A stretch of 34,501 bases of DNA from Gammaproteobacteria bacterium bin55. GTDB taxonomy: Bacteria; Pseudomonadota; Gammaproteobacteria; Pseudomonadales; Azotimanducaceae. Made by a program: the position numbers and the translations under genes. The stretch is taken from assembly GCA_002238665.1 (NCBI GenBank), contig MPMU01000020.1, positions 1 to 34,501 on the forward strand, read 5' to 3'. Shown in pieces: positions 17,106 through 25,198 of the stretch. The number at the start of each line of letters is the position of its first letter. Position 1 is the stretch's first letter. Below the pieces are notes generated by a model. It did no database searches. It was not told where the DNA came from and saw only the letters and a program-made list of their open reading frames with translations.

Positions 17106-17405
17106 TTAGCTAGCGCGTGTACCAGACAATGTTCCGGAGCCAAACGCACCAATTTTGAAATTTCCGGAGATGCTATCTCCGTCTACCGACGCTGTGAACT
17201 CAAGCGTGATAGGCATTGGTTGAGTAAGAGCGACCGACCATTTCAAGTCGTTACCGTCTACGGAACCTCCTGAAATCTCGGTTGTTCCCTGTTGCCCGCT
17301 CATCGATCCCGATAAACTGGAACCGTCAGTCTTGAAAGTGAGTGTTGCATTTTGACTTCCCATCGGAGATGTTGCTGTAACGTTCCAGGTGCCATCTGCT
17401 GACAT
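17106..17405 (-). CDS. Small beta-strand-rich protein coupled to the carboxyltransferase
   Basis: A 99-residue protein with no signal peptide. It is rich in Gly, Ser, Thr and alternating strand patterns (GTWNVTATSP, ATLTFKTDG, SSLSGSMSG, LEFTASVDGD, ISGNFKIGAFGSGTLSG), suggesting a small beta barrel or sandwich, possibly lipocalin-like. I recall similar small unnamed proteins beside acyl-CoA carboxyltransferases and amidohydrolases in proteobacteria, but no function. AAAGGAC lies before the ATG at 17405. Its TAA is followed with no gap by the carboxyltransferase ATG, so near-stoichiometric production is likely. A structural partner of the carboxylase or a small-molecule-binding protein are guesses. 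Confidence 0.75.
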   Translation of the reverse strand: MSADGTWNVTATSPMGSQNATLTFKTDGSSLSGSMSGQQGTTEISGGSVDGNDLKWSVALTQPMPITLEFTASVDGDSISGNFKIGAFGSGTLSGTRAS

Positions 17406-17443
17406 AACCTTGTCCTTTTAATCTGATTGTTAGAGATTGAGGC

Positions 17444-17471
17444 GTAAAGTCTCAGTGTCTTTACAAGACAC
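17444..17471. repeat. Overlapping alternative hairpins in the leader of the carboxyltransferase operon
   Basis: GTAAAG (17444-17449) pairs with CTTTAC (17459-17464), and GTGTCTT (17455-17461) pairs with AAGACAC (17465-17471). The two stems share bases and cannot form together. They lie about 40-65 bases upstream of the ATG at 17405, so would be in its 5' leader if transcription starts further up. No regulatory protein or ligand is evident. Confidence 0.35.
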
Positions 17472-17687
17472 ACAGTGGTAAACCCCACAGCAGACCTGTG
17501 CCATTCCAACAATTTTATCCTACTATTTACCCCTGAAATCTATCGTTATACAGAACAAGGAAGTTCGATCAGTGGATTCACAGTTCGCAGGTAGAAATAG
17601 GGAGATCGACGAAAGTAGAAGACGCTCGTTGCATTTTCAACCTTCAGCACGGTACCAGCACCAGATCTACAGACAGAGTAACCTGAT

Positions 17688-18353
17688 ATGAACGGGATTG
17701 GTCAGCTAAATGAGGGGGAACTCCACCGAGCTTTGAAACGCATGTACACCACGGAAAATTCCGATACAGAAGTATCCATTGACGGGTACGTCGTTGATGT
17801 TTTGTACGGTGATCAGATTTATGAAGTACAGACTGCAAATTTCAGTGCGATGAAGAAAAAACTCTACGCATTGCTACCAAATTATCGAATAACGCTAGTC
17901 TATCCGATTGCTCGTCTACTCACGATTGTTAAGAAGCATCCAGACGGCACCGAAACCCGACGAAAATCGCCTAAAAAAGCAAACTTGGCGGAGGTATTTA
18001 GTGAGCTGGTGTTCATCCCGAAGCTTCTCGAACATCCTAACTTCACACTAGAGGTCGTATACATTCATGAGGAACAAGAACGCGTCACTCAGCGAAGACT
18101 ACGAAAGCGTTGGAGTAGGGATGCAAGGCGGCTTGTTGAGGTATTGCAAACTCAACGCTTTAGAGATATGCGCCAGCTCTTCTCGGAGATTGCTGGCAAC
18201 TTACCGGATCCATTCTCAACTAAAGACCTCGCTGTAGCCCTAGGAACAACCGTCCATGTGGGTCGAAAAGTCGCGTACTGTTTTCGCGAAAGCGACGTGA
18301 TTCACGTCTGTCGTAAACAACGAAATCTTCCTTTGTACTGCCTAACGGAATAG
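17688..18353 (+). CDS. PD-(D/E)XK-like protein with C-terminal winged helix, DUF8091-like
   Basis: A 221-residue protein of a conserved but uncharacterised family that I associate with DUF8091. The N-terminal part resembles a restriction-endonuclease-like core: Glu11 in the first helix (NEGELHRALKRMY), Asp37 in GYVVDV, then Glu46-Val-Gln48 in YEVQTANFS, an E...D...E-x-Q pattern like PD-(D/E)XK with Gln in place of Lys. A basic central region (TRRKSPKK, QRRLRKRWSRDARR) follows, then a winged-helix-like domain near 176-220 (FSTKDLAVALGTT...LPLYCL). DNA or RNA binding is likely; nuclease activity is inference. It stands alone, convergent with lon and 18 bases from its stop. Confidence 0.7.
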   Translation: MNGIGQLNEGELHRALKRMYTTENSDTEVSIDGYVVDVLYGDQIYEVQTANFSAMKKKLYALLPNYRITLVYPIARLLTIVKKHPDGTETRRKSPKKANLAEVFSELVFIPKLLEHPNFTLEVVYIHEEQERVTQRRLRKRWSRDARRLVEVLQTQRFRDMRQLFSEIAGNLPDPFSTKDLAVALGTTVHVGRKVAYCFRESDVIHVCRKQRNLPLYCLTE

Positions 18354-18371
18354 GCAGGTTTGCGAGGGAGG

Positions 18372-20747
18372 CTAATTTTCCGTTGGCTTGGCTTTCGTTT
18401 GACGCTTTCGTCGAGTTGTCTTATTCAACTCAGGTATGGCGATTTTTACGACGTCCGAGAGCTTGTCAACAAGAGAAATCTTCAAGTCAGTCTTCACCAC
18501 ATCAGGTAACTTGATAAGTTCCGACTCGTTTTCCTTTGGCATGATAATGTGTCTTATACCGTTTCGATGCGCTGCCAGAATCTTTTCTCGAATTCCACCG
18601 ACCGGTAGGACGAGTCCGGACAGGGTAAGTTCACCAGTCATCGCCACGTCGCTTCTCACTTTTTTGTTTGCGTAAGCACTCACCAAAGCGGTTGCCATGG
18701 TTACTCCTGCAGATGGTCCATCTTTTGGAACTGCGCCTGCCGGAACATGGATATGTACTCCAGTGCTCTCGATGTCAGTTCTACTGAGTTTGAATTCATC
18801 GGCCGCGGACCAGATATAAGAACGAGCTGCCTTTGCCGATTCCTGCATTACCTGCCCGATATGACCTGTAATGGTCACTTTTTCATCTTTTTGAGTCAGT
18901 GAAGCTTCCACGTACAAGACATCTCCACCGGCTTCCGTCCAAGCAAGACCAGTGGCTACGCCACTTGTGAGATCCAATCTCAGATTCTCTTCCTTGAATT
19001 TTTCTGGTCCGAGCAAACCTACTATTTCGTCTGCATCGATAAACTCCGTGAGTTTTCCTTGCATTAGACTGTCTTTCGCTCGTTTGCGAGCGATGCGCTC
19101 AATCGTTCGCTCGAGTTCTCTGACACCTGCTTCACGGGTATACTTGCGAATCGTGTGATTCAATCCATCTTCTGTGAGTTTTAGTTGCTCAGGCTTGAGT
19201 CCATTGTTCTCAATCTGTCGTGGAATGAGGTAGGTTCGTGCGATCTGAACCTTCTCGAGTTCCGTGTAGCCAGATAGTTCTAGTCTCTCCATACGATCCA
19301 GAAGCGGACGAGGAATCCCATCCAGAGTATTGGCTGTAGCAATGAAGAATACCTTTGATAGGTCGAACGGTAGATTGAGATAGTTGTCTCTAAATTCTTT
19401 ATTTTGAGCTGGGTCAAGAATCTCCATAAGTGCAGAGGATGGATCTCCCCGGAAGTCTCGACCAAGTTTGTCGATTTCATCAAGCATCAATACTGGGTTA
19501 CGTACACCGGATCGACGAATCGCTTGAATGATTCGACCAGGCATTGCGCCAATATAAGTGCGTCTGTGGCCGCGTAATTCTCCTTCGTCGTGCAGTCCTC
19601 CTAGACTCATTCGTTGGAACTTTCGACCCATCGCCCTAGCAATGGACTGACCAAGTGAGGTCTTGCCCACACCAGGAGGTCCAACAAAGCAGAGTATCGA
19701 AGCTTTCGCTTCTGGGTTAAGGCTGAGGACTGCCAGTGCCTCAAGGATGCGATCTTTAACGTCGTCTAAGCCGTAGTGATCTTCATCCAGAATTTTCTTT
19801 GCATGCTTTAGATCAAGACTATCTTCTGTGACCGTATTCCAAGGTAATTCTGTGACTAGCTCAAGATAGCTACGCGCTACTTGGAACTCCGCATGATGCG
19901 GTGCCATGCGTTGAATTCGCTTAAGTTCGCGGTCCAGTTCTTTTTTAGTTTCGTCAGGAAAATTGATCTCCCTGAGCATTCGACGCAGTTCAATTAACTC
20001 ATCGTCGTCGCCAGCATCGTCACCTAAAGCTTCTTCGATTGCTTTTTTCTGCTGACGCAACATGGCTTCGCGTTGCATAGATTCGGTATTTTCTCGCGTT
20101 GACTTCTGAATCTCACGCTGAACTTTCAGGACAGTGACTTCCTTACTCAAGGTGTCGAATGCGGCCTTCAATACTTCCTCAGCACTATTCAGTTCAAGTG
20201 CTTTTTGTGCATCACTGATTTCATAGCCTGTGCCGTTCGACAGGAAGTGATAGGCTCGGGTCACCGGATTGGTGATTTTCCCTAGTAACTGACGGAGTAC
20301 TTGCTCCTTGTCCTCATCTAACAGATTGGCTATTTTTTCCGCGAGAGTACGATTTTCTCGATGAATGGCTTCTGCTTCTGGCGACATTCCTTCCGCGACC
20401 ATTTCACCGAGATCCACCATTGGCTCATATTCGATTCGCAGGTATTTTCGATGTGGAGACTTTTTACCTAGAACGACTCGGGTTTGGCCTTCCAAAACAA
20501 TCTGGGCACCACCTTCCTTTTTAAGGACGCGCTTAATTCCACAGATGGTTCCAACGTCACACAAATCGTTTCTTTGCGGTGCCTCTTCGTCAGGCTGTTT
20601 CTGTAGAACGGTGATGATCTGCCCGCCCTCTTGCTGTGCAACCTTTACGGCAGCTAAGGACTTTTCCCTTCCAACATTCACGGGATGGAATAGTCCGGGA
20701 AAACAGACAAGATTTTTCAGAGGGAGTACTGGAAGACTATCAGACAT
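18372..20747 (-). CDS. lon: ATP-dependent Lon protease
   Basis: A 791-residue cytoplasmic AAA+ serine protease that degrades misfolded and short-lived regulatory proteins. Domains in order: N-terminal LON substrate-binding domain (about 5-200), coiled coil with charged linker (about 200-300), AAA+ module with Walker A GPPGVGKTS (356-364, Lys362), and the protease domain with catalytic Ser679 in DGPSAG and Lys722 in GGIREK. These residue numbers equal those of E. coli Lon. The C-terminal tail is basic (TTRRKRQTKAKP). A sigma-32 type promoter lies just upstream, so heat-shock induction is likely. It is not flanked by clpX or hupB, the usual gammaproteobacterial order, which suggests a second Lon copy or a rearranged locus. 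Confidence 0.97.
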   Translation of the reverse strand: MSDSLPVLPLKNLVCFPGLFHPVNVGREKSLAAVKVAQQEGGQIITVLQKQPDEEAPQRNDLCDVGTICGIKRVLKKEGGAQIVLEGQTRVVLGKKSPHRKYLRIEYEPMVDLGEMVAEGMSPEAEAIHRENRTLAEKIANLLDEDKEQVLRQLLGKITNPVTRAYHFLSNGTGYEISDAQKALELNSAEEVLKAAFDTLSKEVTVLKVQREIQKSTRENTESMQREAMLRQQKKAIEEALGDDAGDDDELIELRRMLREINFPDETKKELDRELKRIQRMAPHHAEFQVARSYLELVTELPWNTVTEDSLDLKHAKKILDEDHYGLDDVKDRILEALAVLSLNPEAKASILCFVGPPGVGKTSLGQSIARAMGRKFQRMSLGGLHDEGELRGHRRTYIGAMPGRIIQAIRRSGVRNPVLMLDEIDKLGRDFRGDPSSALMEILDPAQNKEFRDNYLNLPFDLSKVFFIATANTLDGIPRPLLDRMERLELSGYTELEKVQIARTYLIPRQIENNGLKPEQLKLTEDGLNHTIRKYTREAGVRELERTIERIARKRAKDSLMQGKLTEFIDADEIVGLLGPEKFKEENLRLDLTSGVATGLAWTEAGGDVLYVEASLTQKDEKVTITGHIGQVMQESAKAARSYIWSAADEFKLSRTDIESTGVHIHVPAGAVPKDGPSAGVTMATALVSAYANKKVRSDVAMTGELTLSGLVLPVGGIREKILAAHRNGIRHIIMPKENESELIKLPDVVKTDLKISLVDKLSDVVKIAIPELNKTTRRKRQTKAKPTEN

Positions 20748-20779
20748 AAAGCATTGAGTGTTTATCTAGTTTGACAAAG

Positions 20780-20807
20780 ATTTGGGGTCTTAATCGTGGA
20801 AATCAAG
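20780..20807 (-). promoter_or_regulatory. Probable sigma-32 heat-shock promoter of lon
   Basis: On the minus strand CTTGATT (20807-20801) is followed after 13 bases by CCCCAAAT (20787-20780). The sigma-32 consensus is CTTGAAA, 13-15 bases, CCCCATNT, so only two bases of the -35 and one of the -10 deviate. The -10 lies 32 bases before the lon ATG, giving a short leader. Lon is a classical heat-shock regulon member, which supports the call. Confidence 0.75.
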
Positions 20808-20888
20808 AATTCAGGTGTTAAATTGCGCGACTCTGAAACTCTGATTATAGAGTTGAGTACGTCACGTGCAGATCGAGCTCAGACCTCT

Positions 20889-21971
20889 TCAGGCAACTAA
20901 TCCTTGGATTCGGGCCGCTTCTTCGCGAACGTATTCCGGACCACCGAGATATTGACGATTAAAACCGATTCGTTTGAACCAATAGTGCAAACCAAGCAAA
21001 TCTGTAAAGCCCATCCCACCGTGCACCACGGTAGAGGTTTTTCCGATGAAGGTTCCGACTTCTGACAGATGTGCTTTGGTGTGACAAGCGGTGAGGTGAC
21101 TTTCTTCCGGCACTTCGTCTAACGCATGTCCTGCATACCATACGAGGGACCGAGACGGTTCTATTTCCGCCGCCATCTCAGCGCACATGTGTTTCACAGC
21201 TTGGAAGGAGCCAATGACTCGATTAAATTGTTCGCGTTGAAGTGAATAGGCGATTGCTTGATCTAACATCGATTGTGACGCACCAAGCGTATCCGCGCTG
21301 AGAGTAACTCTACCTAGATCAATTAGTGCTTGTATGCCGCTAGGTGTTGAGCCGACTAAAGATTCCGCTGGAGTGTCGTCTAAATCTATAGTCGCAATAG
21401 GTCTTGTCCTATCGATTTGTGGCATTGCCCTACTGGATAGGCCCATAGCTCCTCGTTCAACCAAAAACAATCGAGCCTTCTGGTCTGCAACCAAGATCAG
21501 CTCAGCGGTAGGTTCGAGTACGTACAACGCACTACCGGTAAGTGATTCGCCTGAGGAGGTGATACCACCGCCGTTTCTTCGGCCGCTCAATTCTGAGATC
21601 CCCAGTCCTACGGTGAGTTCACCGGTTGCAAGCCTCGGCAAATACTTCTCCTTCTGAGAATCAGACCCACAGAGTTGAATGGCAGTAGCCGCCATGACTG
21701 AACTACTGAAAAAAGGCACAGGCGCAACGTGATTACCTATACACTCACTAATCACCACGGCTTCGAGTGATCCTAACCCTATTCCCCCATATTTTTCTTC
21801 AATGAGTACGCCAGGAACACCTAATTCACATAATCCTTGCCAGACATCCTCTGCAAAAGCGTGATCTGAATCTGCGAATTCGCGTACTCTATCAAGAGGC
21901 ACCTTTTCGTCCAAGAATCGAGTAATACTTTCCTGCAGTGAAAGCTGGATTTCAGATAGTCCAAAGTCCAT
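20889..21971 (-). CDS. Acyl-CoA dehydrogenase, second subunit of a pair
   Basis: A 360-residue acyl-CoA dehydrogenase that would oxidise acyl-CoA to 2-enoyl-CoA with FAD, passing electrons to ETF. It has the N-terminal helical domain with EEKYGGIGLGSLEAVV, the middle beta domain, and a C-terminal helical domain ending VVHGGMGFTDLLGLHYWFKR. The beta domain is reduced: the canonical FAD-binding stretch of the partner (YSEPNAGSDLA) is not matched here. I start at ATG 21971, one base after the TAA of the upstream gene; an in-frame ATG at 22001 would overlap that gene by 29 bases and adds atypical residues. Tight spacing and unequal motif content suggest a heteromeric enzyme, as in steroid side-chain dehydrogenases (ChsE, Scd1AB). 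Confidence 0.9.
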   Translation of the reverse strand: MDFGLSEIQLSLQESITRFLDEKVPLDRVREFADSDHAFAEDVWQGLCELGVPGVLIEEKYGGIGLGSLEAVVISECIGNHVAPVPFFSSSVMAATAIQLCGSDSQKEKYLPRLATGELTVGLGISELSGRRNGGGITSSGESLTGSALYVLEPTAELILVADQKARLFLVERGAMGLSSRAMPQIDRTRPIATIDLDDTPAESLVGSTPSGIQALIDLGRVTLSADTLGASQSMLDQAIAYSLQREQFNRVIGSFQAVKHMCAEMAAEIEPSRSLVWYAGHALDEVPEESHLTACHTKAHLSEVGTFIGKTSTVVHGGMGFTDLLGLHYWFKRIGFNRQYLGGPEYVREEAARIQGLVA

Positions 21972-21972
21972 A

Positions 21973-23175
21973 TTACGCGCGCCCCATCTGAGGTTTATCA
22001 AACTTAGGTTCCTTAGGCATACCTAAACCTCTTTCACTGATTATGTTCTTCTGAATCTGAGACGTTCCACCACCAATGATCAGACCAAGGAAATACATGT
22101 ATTGATATTGCCAGGATCCAGCGTCTTTCAGGAACTCACTTTTTCCGAACATCAATCCTGTCTCTCCCATGGTATCAATCGCCAGTTGCTCGAGATCATG
22201 ACGTAGTTCCGTTCCCTGCAATTTGCTGATCATCCTTGGGAGCTTTGCGTCAGTCTTATTTAGTCTCGAGGACAGGACACGAAGATCGTTGAAACGTAAG
22301 GACATCACGCGTGCTTGTATACGCATCAACCGATCACGAAAGATCGGGTTATCCACTATACGTGTCCCATCGATGGTTTCTTCTTTCATTAACTCCATAA
22401 GTCTTGTGAGACGAGATAGCGTGGCATTAGGATCACCAAGCGAATCTCGTTCATGTCCGAGAATGGCGTTTGCAACGTACCAGCCTTCGCCTCTCTTACC
22501 GACGATTTGATCTTTAGGTACGCGCACATCCGTGAAGAACACTTCGTTAAAGTTGGGGGTCATGGTCATATCGACCAGTGGTCTAATTTCAATCCCTGTC
22601 GAATCCATTTGGAACAGAAGAAAACTGATGCCCTGATGCTTGGGTGCATCAGGTTCAGTACGAACCAAGCAGAATATCCAGTCTGCTAGGTGTGCTGTGG
22701 ATGTCCATATTTTTGAACCATTGATCACCCACTCGTCGCCGTCAAGCACTGCAGATGTTCTTAAGCTTGCTAGATCACTACCTGCATTTGGTTCTGAATA
22801 ACCCTGACACCACACCATCTCACCAGCAAGAGTAGGTGGAATGAACTTGCGTTTTTGCTCCTCAGTACCAAGTTCAAGAAGTGTTGGAACGAGCATTGAG
22901 ATCCCTTGTCCGCCCATTCCCCCAGGCATTTGACCTCGTGCAAATTCCTCGGCTATGATCCTCCCTTTGAGCATGTCTGGCTCACCACCGTGACCACCAT
23001 ACTCTGTCGGAATCGTGCGAGCGGTGTATCCTTTTTCGATCAGGAACTTTTGGTACTTGATCGCCGCCTCGGATTTGAGAGGAGCTCCCCTAGGAGCGTT
23101 GTCTTTATATTGGGAGATGAAGTCCCGAATCTCTTGCCGATACGCTTCGTACTGTGGTCCATACGATAAATCCAT
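21973..23175 (-). CDS. Acyl-CoA dehydrogenase, first subunit of a pair
   Basis: A 400-residue FAD-dependent acyl-CoA dehydrogenase. The N-terminal helical domain includes IPTEYGGHGGEPDML. The beta domain has the conserved FAD/substrate motif WCQGYSEPNAGSDLASL, then GDEWVINGSKIWTSTAHLADW. The C-terminal helical domain ends GGGTSQIQKNIISERGLGMP, with the usual QIQKNIIxER-type FAD contact. It is the first gene of a two-gene unit with the 360-residue relative. AAGG lies in the leader of the ATG at 23175. Substrate chain length is not deducible; sterol, bile-acid or branched acyl-CoA are possible given how common such paired genes are in those pathways. Confidence 0.93.
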   Translation of the reverse strand: MDLSYGPQYEAYRQEIRDFISQYKDNAPRGAPLKSEAAIKYQKFLIEKGYTARTIPTEYGGHGGEPDMLKGRIIAEEFARGQMPGGMGGQGISMLVPTLLELGTEEQKRKFIPPTLAGEMVWCQGYSEPNAGSDLASLRTSAVLDGDEWVINGSKIWTSTAHLADWIFCLVRTEPDAPKHQGISFLLFQMDSTGIEIRPLVDMTMTPNFNEVFFTDVRVPKDQIVGKRGEGWYVANAILGHERDSLGDPNATLSRLTRLMELMKEETIDGTRIVDNPIFRDRLMRIQARVMSLRFNDLRVLSSRLNKTDAKLPRMISKLQGTELRHDLEQLAIDTMGETGLMFGKSEFLKDAGSWQYQYMYFLGLIIGGGTSQIQKNIISERGLGMPKEPKFDKPQMGRA

Positions 23176-23286
23176 GATTCTGTGACTACCTTAGTAAACG
23201 AGGAAGGGGTGTTTTTAATCAGTTCATGTCGAGCGATGTAGTTTCTGTCTGCTCATCATTGGGAGCGCTGATTTTCCACAATAATT

Positions 23287-23946
23287 ATGAAGCTATCGAA
23301 GAAGGATGAAGCTATCGAACGTTTTTTAGAGCAACTTGATGACATGTTCGTTCGTCAACAGAGTCACAATGTACACGTTCATCCGCAATGGGAACGGCAG
23401 AACTATCCGTTTTGTCGAGCGATTTGGATGGAATGCGCGGAGCTAATCGAACATTACGGTTGGAAGTGGTGGAAGCAGCAGCAGAGAGATGACTATCAGG
23501 TCTATTTGGAAATCGTAGACATCTGGCACTTTGGCTTGAGCTATCTAATGGTCCGCGGAGAGGATCGAAAGGTAATTGCTAAGCAGCTCACAGACGTACT
23601 TGAAGATGGTGAGGATGTCAGCTTTATCGAGAATGTTGAAAATCTTGCCCGTTTTGCTTTGGAAGGATCTTTTGACATACGTGCATTCGCACGCGTACTG
23701 TCAAGCGCTAATCTCTCACTCGATCTGCTATATGCGCTATACATCGGCAAAAACACACTGAATGTGTTCCGTCAATTAAATGGGTACAAAGACGGGAGCT
23801 ACGAGAAACTTTGGGATGGAAAGAAGGAAGACAATCAGTTCCTTGTTGAAATACTTATGAGTATGGAAACGCAAGGTTTGTTGTCCGACAAAGCGATATT
23901 AAGAGCGCTTGCGGAACGTTATCCAAAGAATGCAAAAATCGAGTAG
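23287..23946 (+). CDS. Dimeric dUTP diphosphatase, all-alpha dUTPase/MazG-like
   Basis: A 219-residue member of the all-alpha NTP pyrophosphohydrolases (dUTPase_2 family), which hydrolyses dUTP to dUMP and pyrophosphate, keeping uracil out of DNA and feeding dTMP synthesis. The metal-binding E-x-x-E and E-x-x-D motifs are Glu49/Glu52 (WMECAELIEHYGWKWWK) and Glu75/Asp78 (EIVDIWHF). The C-terminal helical half includes YIGKNTLNVFRQLNGYKDGSY, typical of the dimeric enzymes. The ATG at 23287 lies in a 14-base direct repeat (see findings), and the first 20 residues are not conserved as far as I can tell. It is monocistronic and divergent from the acyl-CoA dehydrogenase pair. Confidence 0.9.
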   Translation: MKLSKKDEAIERFLEQLDDMFVRQQSHNVHVHPQWERQNYPFCRAIWMECAELIEHYGWKWWKQQQRDDYQVYLEIVDIWHFGLSYLMVRGEDRKVIAKQLTDVLEDGEDVSFIENVENLARFALEGSFDIRAFARVLSSANLSLDLLYALYIGKNTLNVFRQLNGYKDGSYEKLWDGKKEDNQFLVEILMSMETQGLLSDKAILRALAERYPKNAKIE

Positions 23947-24142
23947 GTTGTAGGATTATGTGATTCTTTTTAAAAAGACAAATTTTCCCATCTCCAGTGA
24001 TTAGAGAATTTTTCTCTTGGTAGGCTTGTGCTCCCAATTTGGATTCTCCGAATTCAACAATTCTTGAGAAACAAGGATGTTCTAAGGTGCTGTGCACACT
24101 CTGTCCGGATGCATCTAATATGAAATTTAGCAGGGAATCTCT

Positions 24143-25198
24143 GTGACCCAATCCCAAACCAACTTCCCAGATTCAACTCCGTTGGATATTCGTCTAGGTC
24201 ATACGAAGCCACAGGATGTCAAGTTTCCGTTACGATGGGGAATATTAGGATCCGGGAATATATCAAGACAGTGGGTGTTGAGTCTTCGTGCATGTGCAGG
24301 TGCATCCGTGCTGGCAGTCGGCGCGAGAGAACTTCAGAAGGCACAACAGTTCGCAGAAAACTTGGACATTCCCAAGTCCTACGGGTCATACATTGACCTG
24401 GTGAATGACGATGAAATAGACATCATCTATGTCGGGACGATCACTCGTCTGCATAGAGAACACACATTATTAGCACTTGAAGCTGGAAAGCATGTGCTAT
24501 GCGAAAAACCCCTAGCGGAAAATCTTGCAGATGCACATGAAATGTACGCCTTAGCGGAGTCCAAAGGTCTCATGCTACAGGACGCGATGTGGACTCGGTT
24601 TTTTCCAGCGGTAGAGCATGCTCGAACCTGCATCGAACGAGGCGAGCTCGGTAAGCCACTAATGGTTCAATCGGACTTTTTCGATCCAATCTATGTGATT
24701 CAGGCGGCACCTCTCGCGTTTGGAAAAACTTCGAAACCCAAGAATTTAGCGTACTTGGGTAAACGCGCGAGTGGTGCAATCGTCGAGTACGGAGATGACC
24801 AAGTTGCAATGTTGTCGTTTCCGCCGTTCAATTCTGAGTTACCAGAAACGACCCAAATCTTTGGTACTGAAGGTCGTATTTCTCTGGAACATCCAGCACA
24901 TTGTCCTACCACGCTAAAAATCTATAGACCTGATACTGGCGGTGTTCCTTCCAGATATCGTACAAGGAATATGCACGCACCTCATACTGAATTCTCATAT
25001 CCATTGCCGGAGAATGTCGCCATTCCATCGGCATTTCCCAATCAACACGGTTTTCTGTACCAAGCAGAGTCCATCCACCGATGTATTGCAAATGGTTTAT
25101 CTTCGTGTCCGCAATTCGACAAAGAGGATTCATTGCACTGCATGGACTTACTTAACCAAATTTACCTAGCGCGACAAGAAATTTCCCAAGGAGGATAA
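24143..25198 (+). CDS. Gfo/Idh/MocA-family oxidoreductase
   Basis: A 351-residue NAD(P)-dependent oxidoreductase. The Rossmann motif is WGILGSGNISRQW (32-44), and the family's E-K-P motif is at 121-123 (LCEKPLAENL). The sequence most resembles the trans-dihydrodiol/D-xylose dehydrogenase branch (QDAMWTRFFPAVEHARTCIERGELG). GTG start at 24143 with AGGGA in the leader; the first 30 residues precede the Rossmann strand and may be partly optional. Its TAA is directly followed by the GTG of the metal-receptor gene, whose Shine-Dalgarno lies inside this gene, so the two are translationally coupled. The substrate, probably a sugar or diol, is unknown, and the link to metal uptake is not obvious. Confidence 0.9.
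   Translation: MTQSQTNFPDSTPLDIRLGHTKPQDVKFPLRWGILGSGNISRQWVLSLRACAGASVLAVGARELQKAQQFAENLDIPKSYGSYIDLVNDDEIDIIYVGTITRLHREHTLLALEAGKHVLCEKPLAENLADAHEMYALAESKGLMLQDAMWTRFFPAVEHARTCIERGELGKPLMVQSDFFDPIYVIQAAPLAFGKTSKPKNLAYLGKRASGAIVEYGDDQVAMLSFPPFNSELPETTQIFGTEGRISLEHPAHCPTTLKIYRPDTGGVPSRYRTRNMHAPHTEFSYPLPENVAIPSAFPNQHGFLYQAESIHRCIANGLSSCPQFDKEDSLHCMDLLNQIYLARQEISQGG
25188..25195 (+). promoter_or_regulatory. Strong Shine-Dalgarno inside the oxidoreductase gene
   Basis: AAGGAGGA ends immediately before the TAA of the oxidoreductase gene, and the next codon is the GTG start at 25199. No other in-frame start exists before the signal peptide, so this site decides the GTG start and ties the two genes together. 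Confidence 0.85.

Noticed and set aside
23965..24017. TCTTTTTAAAAAGA and AGAGAA TTT TTCTCT as terminators of the dUTPase gene
   Set aside because: Both are short A/T-rich palindromes; the stems are weak, with few or no G-C pairs and no proper T run after them.
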